In this document: piece by piece, positions 59,846 through 64,000 of the stretch
How positions within the stretch are numbered: the stretch's first letter is position 1
Layout: each line of letters opens with the position of its first letter
Assembly (NCBI RefSeq): GCF_013344685.1
Contig: NZ_CP050137.1
Span: 1,492,001-1,556,000 of the forward strand
Direction: 5' to 3'
Source: Sphingomonas sp. CL5.1
Lineage (GTDB): Bacteria; Pseudomonadota; Alphaproteobacteria; Sphingomonadales; Sphingomonadaceae
Length of the DNA: 64,000 nucleotides
The notes under the pieces: generated by a model
What the model was told of the DNA's origin: nothing
The model's input: the letters and a program-made list of their open reading frames with translations, nothing else
The model's database searches: none
Program-made: the position numbers and the translations under genes

Positions 59846-62020
59846 TCACCGGGCCGGCGTGGCCGCGGCCGCGCCGCCGGTGGTCAGGTTCTTCTGCGCC
59901 CAGTGCGCCTCGTCGATCACGTAATAACGGACGAGTTGCGCCTGATCGGGGGTGAGCACCCTGGCGAAGCTGACCATGCCCTGATCCTTGAGCGCGCCGT
60001 CGATCAGGATCGACTTCCACGCATCCGCGCTGCCCAGCGCGCCGGAGCGTTGCAGGTCGGGCAGCACCCCGCCGCCGCCGGCCGCCGAGGCGCCGTGGCA
60101 CACCTGGCAATAGCGGCCGAACAATGCGCGGCCCTGCGCGATCTGTTCCGGCGTGCCGCTCGCGGCGGGCAGCGGCACCGGCGCGCTGTCCGGCGCGGTG
60201 GTGGCGGGCAGCTTCTCCTGCCCGCCAAGCTTGAACACGACGAGGCGCGGGTGGTTCGGCACCTCGGCGCCCTTGCCCATGGCATAGCCCAGCGACAGCG
60301 GTAGCGCCCCGCCGCGCCCGGCGAGCACCGCGACATATTGCGTGCCGCCCACCATATAGGTCGCCGCGCCCGCCATCACCCCGGTGCCGACCGGATAGCT
60401 GAACAACTGCTTGCCCGAATCGGCGGCATAGGCGCGGAACTCGCCCAGCGACGTGCCCTGGAAGACGAGGTTGCCGGCGGTGGTCATCGTGCCGCCGTTC
60501 CACGGCGTCGGATATTTCACTGTCCAGCGCGGCTTGTTCGCCACCGGGTCCCACGCCACCAGAAGCCCGGTCGCGCCCGCCGTCGCCGCCTTCACCGCCG
60601 CCGCGTCGCGTGGATACATCAGCGCGCCGAGGTTCTCGCCTACGTTGAACCCGATCGGCTTGGCCTGATCGAGCGGATCGCTGCTCGCCATATAGCCCGC
60701 CGCGACGATCTGCGCCGGGATATAGGCGAGGCCCGTCGTGGGGTTGAAGCTCATCGGCTGCCAGTTGTGCGCCGCGATCGCCGAGGGCAAGGCGAGGAAC
60801 GGTTTGCCCGTCTTGTAATAGCGCGCCGCCGGGTTCTCGATCGGCCGCCCGGTCTTCATGTCGTATCCGGTCGCCCAGTTGACGCCGGGGATATACTGGC
60901 CGGCGTTGATGAGCTTCCCGTCGGTCCGGTCGATGACGTAGAAGAAGCCGTTCTTCGGCGCCTGCATCAGCACCTTGCGGTCCCTGCCGTCGATCTTGAG
61001 CGTGGCGAGGTTGATCGGCTGCGTCGCGGTGAAGTCCCAGCTTTCCGCCGGCGTCTCCTGATAATGCCAGAGATATTCGCCCGTCTCCGGCTTCAACGCG
61101 ACGATCGAGGAGAGGAACAGATTGTCGCCCTGTCCCTCAGAGCGCAGCCCGTGGTTCCACGGGCTGCCGTTGCCGACGCCGAGATAGAGCTGGTCCAGCT
61201 CCGCGTCATAGACGATCGAATCCCATACGGTGCCGCCGCCGCCCGATTGCTTCCACTGGCCGTTGGCGGACCAGGTCGGCGCGGCCTTCGCCATCGCCGC
61301 GTCGGATGCCTCGTTGTCCTTCGCGCCCGTCGGGTTGGGGACGGTGTAGAAGCGCCACTTCTTCGCCCCCGTCGCCGCGTCATAAGCGGTGACATAGCCG
61401 CGCACGCCGAACTCCGCGCCGCCGTTGCCGATCAGCACCATGTCCTTCACCACGCGCGGCGCGCCGGTGATCGTATAGGGCTTGCTCTTGTCCGTGGTCT
61501 GGACCGACCAGTCCTCCTTGCCCGTCGCCGCGTCGAGCGCGATCAGCCGCCCATCGAGCGTGCCGAGATAGAGCCGTCCCTTCCACGCCGCGACGCCGCG
61601 ATTCACCACGTCGCAGCACGCCTGCACGCCCTTCTGCGGATCGACCTTGGGATCGTAGGTCCAGAGCTGCTTGCCGGTCGCCGCGTCGAAGGCGAACACC
61701 TTGGACCACGGGCCGGTGACGAACAATTTGCCGTCAATCACGATCGGTGTGGCTTCCTGCCCGCGCGCGTCGGGCATGTCGGCATACCAGGCGACGCCGA
61801 GCTGCCCGACATTGCCGGCGTTGACCTGGGTGAGCGGGGAGAAGCGCTGCTCGGAATAATTGAACCCGGTCATCGCCCAGTCGCTGCCGTCGCCGCCGGT
61901 GGTCAGCAGCGCGCCGTCGACCTTGCCCACCCCGGACGCGCCGCCCGCCGCCTGCTGGTGGCCACCGCCGCACGATGCGAGCAGCACGGCCGTCAGCGCC
62001 AGCGCGAATCCCTTCCGCAT
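59846..62020 (-). CDS. PQQ-dependent alcohol dehydrogenase lipoprotein with C-terminal cytochrome c
   Basis: A 724-residue quinohemoprotein. The signal peptide ends in a lipobox (LLASC), so it is anchored to a membrane and faces the periplasm. The eight-bladed propeller holds PQQ with the adjacent-cysteine pair in QACCDVVNRG and tryptophan-docking repeats (GKQLWTYDP, GKEDWSVQT). The last ~100 residues carry cytochrome c with haem motif CQVCH. It oxidises primary alcohols or similar and passes electrons to the haem. GGGGAGAGGGAT precedes the start. No PQQ biosynthesis genes are nearby. Confidence 0.93.
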   Translation of the reverse strand: MRKGFALALTAVLLASCGGGHQQAAGGASGVGKVDGALLTTGGDGSDWAMTGFNYSEQRFSPLTQVNAGNVGQLGVAWYADMPDARGQEATPIVIDGKLFVTGPWSKVFAFDAATGKQLWTYDPKVDPQKGVQACCDVVNRGVAAWKGRLYLGTLDGRLIALDAATGKEDWSVQTTDKSKPYTITGAPRVVKDMVLIGNGGAEFGVRGYVTAYDAATGAKKWRFYTVPNPTGAKDNEASDAAMAKAAPTWSANGQWKQSGGGGTVWDSIVYDAELDQLYLGVGNGSPWNHGLRSEGQGDNLFLSSIVALKPETGEYLWHYQETPAESWDFTATQPINLATLKIDGRDRKVLMQAPKNGFFYVIDRTDGKLINAGQYIPGVNWATGYDMKTGRPIENPAARYYKTGKPFLALPSAIAAHNWQPMSFNPTTGLAYIPAQIVAAGYMASSDPLDQAKPIGFNVGENLGALMYPRDAAAVKAATAGATGLLVAWDPVANKPRWTVKYPTPWNGGTMTTAGNLVFQGTSLGEFRAYAADSGKQLFSYPVGTGVMAGAATYMVGGTQYVAVLAGRGGALPLSLGYAMGKGAEVPNHPRLVVFKLGGQEKLPATTAPDSAPVPLPAASGTPEQIAQGRALFGRYCQVCHGASAAGGGGVLPDLQRSGALGSADAWKSILIDGALKDQGMVSFARVLTPDQAQLVRYYVIDEAHWAQKNLTTGGAAAATPAR

Positions 62021-62178
62021 ATCCCTCTCCCCGCTTCGTTGCTGAAGTCGTCGGCGGTGATGGTGGCGCAGGATTGAAAGGAAGGGAAGGGGGAAGTGCA
62101 CCCTTGCTTGAGCGACTTTGGAAAAATCGGTATGGCTCCGGGCGTTTCCCGTCGCTGGAGGGGCGGCCGAATCCTTCG

Positions 62179-62919
62179 ATGCACGATGTCACGATATCCG
62201 CTTCCATTCCTCCCGCTCGCGCGCGGCGGCGCAGGCGTTGGCGCTGGGGCACGCTCGTCGCGCTCGCGCTGCTCGGCGTGCCGGCATTGTGGTTCGCGCT
62301 GGCCTATGGCGGCCTGCCGCGCCTGTGGAGCCGGCATGAGCACAAGCTGATCGGCCGGCGCGACGCGATCACCTCCTATACCGCCCAGGATATCCCCGGC
62401 GATCCGATCAACCTCGAACTGTTCGGGGAGCGCGGCGCGATCGACTGCGCCTTCCGCCGCGCGGGATGGTCGCCGGCCGATCCGGTCGATCTGCGCTCGG
62501 CGCTGGGCATCGCGGCGAGCGTGCTGTTCGCGCGCCCCTATCCGCAGGCGCCGGTCAGCCCGCTCTATTTCGCCGACCGGCAGCAGGATTTCGCCTTCCA
62601 GCGCGATGCGGGAAAGAGCGCCGACAAGCGCCATCACATCCGCTTCTGGCGAATCGGGCCGCGGCGCTGGGTGGCGGCGGCGACCTTCGATCGTGGCGTG
62701 GGCGTCAGCCTGTTCACGCTCCAGGTGACGCATCATATCGGCCGCGAGGTGGATGCGGAGCGCGACGCCGCCGGCGCGCTGCTGCGGGCGAGCGGCGCGC
62801 GGCTGATCGACGCGCTTTCCTCGCGCCTCGCGCCGGGCTGGCACCGCAACGGCGGCGGCGACAGATATTTCACCGACGGGATGATCCACGTCTATCGGCT
62901 GGGCAGGGCCGGCTGCTGA
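62179..62919 (+). CDS. LssY C-terminal domain protein
   Basis: A 246-residue protein with one N-terminal helix (TLVALALLGVPALWFALA) and an LssY_C-type domain: GDPINLELFGE, AFRRAGWSPADPVDL, PQAPVSPLYFADRQQDFAFQ, KRHHIRFWR. In other bacteria the domain is fused to phosphatase or DedA-like parts (LssY near a type I secretion locus). Here it stands alone. Function unknown. It is divergent from the PQQ enzyme. Confidence 0.8.
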   Translation: MHDVTISASIPPARARRRRRWRWGTLVALALLGVPALWFALAYGGLPRLWSRHEHKLIGRRDAITSYTAQDIPGDPINLELFGERGAIDCAFRRAGWSPADPVDLRSALGIAASVLFARPYPQAPVSPLYFADRQQDFAFQRDAGKSADKRHHIRFWRIGPRRWVAAATFDRGVGVSLFTLQVTHHIGREVDAERDAAGALLRASGARLIDALSSRLAPGWHRNGGGDRYFTDGMIHVYRLGRAGC

Positions 62920-62926
62920 CGCCGCC

Positions 62927-63754
62927 TCAATCGTAAGGCGGACGATCCAGACCCGCCGGGGAAAGCGTGAAGACCTCGCAGCCGTCCTCGGTGATGCCGA
63001 TCGAATGCTCGAACTGCGCGGAGAGCGAGCGGTCCCGCGTCACCGCCGTCCAGCCGTCGTCGAGCAGTTTCACGTCCGGGCGGCCGATGTTGATCATCGG
63101 CTCGATCGTGAAGATCATGCCGGGGCGCAGTTCCGGCCCGGTGCCGGGGCGGCCGACATGGACCACTTCCGGCGCGTCGTGGAACAGGCGGCCGAGGCCG
63201 TGCCCGCAGAAATCGCGCACCACGCCATAGCGATGCGCCTCCGCGTGGCGCTGGATCGCGTGCGCCACGTCGCCGAGGTGGTTGCCCGGCTTCGCCTGCT
63301 CGATGCCGAGCATCAGGCATTCATAGGTCACGTCGACCAGTCGCCGCGCCTTCAGCGGCACCTCGCCGATCAGGTACATGCGGCTCGAATCGCCGTGCCA
63401 GCCGTCGAGGATCGGCGTGACGTCGACATTGACGATATCGCCGGACTTCAGCGCCTTGTCGCCGGGGATGCCGTGACACACGACATGGTTGATCGAGATG
63501 CACGAGCTATGCGTATAGCCGCGATAGCCGAGCGTCGCGGGCACGCCGCCGCGCGAGACGATGAAATCGTGGATCAGCCGGTCGATCTCCGCCGTGGAGA
63601 CGCCGGGCGCCATGTGCGGCACGATCATGTCGAGTGTTTCGGCGGCGAGGCGGCCGGCCTTGTGCATCCCCTCGAACGCATCGCGTCCGTGGAGCTTGAT
63701 CGCGCCGTCGCGCCCGAGCGGCGCGTCGCTGGTGACGGTGACATATTCGGTCAT
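62927..63754 (-). CDS. map: Type I methionine aminopeptidase
   Basis: A 275-residue peptidase that removes N-terminal methionine from new proteins. Metal ligands are in NVDVTPILDGWHGDSSR (two Asp), GHGLGRLFHDAP (His), TIEPMI (Glu) and near the end AQFEHSIGIT (Glu). Substrate-pocket stretch: YTHSSCISINHVVCHGIPG. The start at 63754 (MTEYVTV) fits the sphingomonad family; no strong ribosome site. It is divergent from the next gene with 52 bases between starts. Confidence 0.96.
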   Translation of the reverse strand: MTEYVTVTSDAPLGRDGAIKLHGRDAFEGMHKAGRLAAETLDMIVPHMAPGVSTAEIDRLIHDFIVSRGGVPATLGYRGYTHSSCISINHVVCHGIPGDKALKSGDIVNVDVTPILDGWHGDSSRMYLIGEVPLKARRLVDVTYECLMLGIEQAKPGNHLGDVAHAIQRHAEAHRYGVVRDFCGHGLGRLFHDAPEVVHVGRPGTGPELRPGMIFTIEPMINIGRPDVKLLDDGWTAVTRDRSLSAQFEHSIGITEDGCEVFTLSPAGLDRPPYD

Positions 63755-63806
63755 CGCGCCGATATAGCGTGGCGAAGCGCGATTGGCGAGGTTATGGCGG
63801 AACTTC

Positions 63807-64000
63807 ATGGTTGAGGAACGCATCTGGACCGCCGCGCTCGTCGTCATCGGCGACGAGATTCTCTCCGGCCGCACGCAGGACAGGAACGTCGCGCAGATCG
63901 CGCTGTGGCTCAACGTGCAGGGCATCCGGCTGACCGAGGTGCGTGTCGTCGCCGATCGCGAGGAGGCGATCGTCGAGGCGGTCAACACGTTGCGCGCGCG
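63807..64000 (+). CDS. CinA-like/molybdopterin-binding protein, N-terminal fragment
   Basis: The first 64 codons of a gene cut by the window end: MVEERIWTAALVVIGDEILSG then RTQDRNVAQIALWLNVQGI and TEVRVVADREEAI. This is the N-terminal MoaB/MogA-like fold of CinA and related competence/damage-inducible proteins (GDEILSGRTQDxN). Whether the C-terminal nicotinamide-nucleotide amidohydrolase domain is present cannot be seen. Confidence 0.88.
   Translation, partial: MVEERIWTAALVVIGDEILSGRTQDRNVAQIALWLNVQGIRLTEVRVVADREEAIVEAVNTLRA

Overview
The window reads as a chromosomal segment of a high-GC alphaproteobacterium, most likely a member of the Sphingomonadales (Sphingomonas-like). Supporting signs are the F1-ATPase zeta inhibitor (DUF1476, an alphaproteobacterial family), a BolA/monothiol-glutaredoxin pair, a TorF-type porin, two large TonB-dependent receptors tied to hydrolases, and the purS-purQ and glnB-glnA arrangements. 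This placement rests on gene content and composition only; there is no rRNA here.

Layout. 1-6.3 kb: the C-terminus of an RND efflux pump, a DUF445 membrane protein, an Mla-type lipid transport operon (permease, ATPase, MCE protein, auxiliary lipoprotein) and a convergent cyclophilin. 6.4-7.1 kb: tRNA-Ser(GGA), then a short IS6-like transposase relic and an AT-rich tract. 7.1-13.1 kb: the most unusual block. A LuxR-type regulator is followed by a structured leader and five exported-protein genes: an Asn/Thr/Ser/Gly repeat protein, a small protein sharing its C-terminal motif, a C39-type peptidase, another small exported protein, and a coiled-coil plus beta-barrel outer-membrane protein. The set matches the logic of the Pseudomonas Fap functional-amyloid operon in a diverged form. 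13.3-15.1 kb: an EF-hand protein, an ECF sigma factor, a probable anti-sigma protein and a periplasmic metal-sensor-like protein. 15.2-18.1 kb: a DUF1800/DUF1501 pair and a GCG-type small protein.

18.3-26.6 kb: a minus-strand uptake operon (TonB receptor, YfcC-type carrier, CocE/NonD hydrolase, LysR regulator) with a divergent CapA-like gene. 26.6-32.8 kb: TetR regulator, YdeP-type molybdoenzyme, a decayed fragment of an ATP synthase beta gene, a DyP peroxidase carrying an encapsulin cargo tail, its encapsulin shell, and an O-methyltransferase. 33.3-43.5 kb: a second TonB receptor with two tandem amidohydrolases, a small barrel protein, a ThDP enzyme, an SMP-30 lactonase, a VIT-family transporter and a HAD protein.

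43.6-49.3 kb: 3-oxoacid CoA-transferase subunits, leuC and leuD with a tiny gene between them, a quinone oxidoreductase, the zeta subunit, BolA and Grx4. 49.6-54.1 kb: a BlaI/BlaR1-type regulatory pair with an operator-like dyad, a metallo-hydrolase, a DUF4230 protein and a membrane protein. 54.1-64 kb: nadA, purS-purQ, a TorF-type porin, glnB-glnA with a sigma-54-type promoter, a haem-fused PQQ alcohol dehydrogenase lipoprotein, an LssY-domain protein, map, and the start of a CinA-like gene cut by the window end. Much of the right half is core metabolism. The accessory interest lies in the amyloid-like locus, the encapsulin locus and the two TonB-receptor operons.
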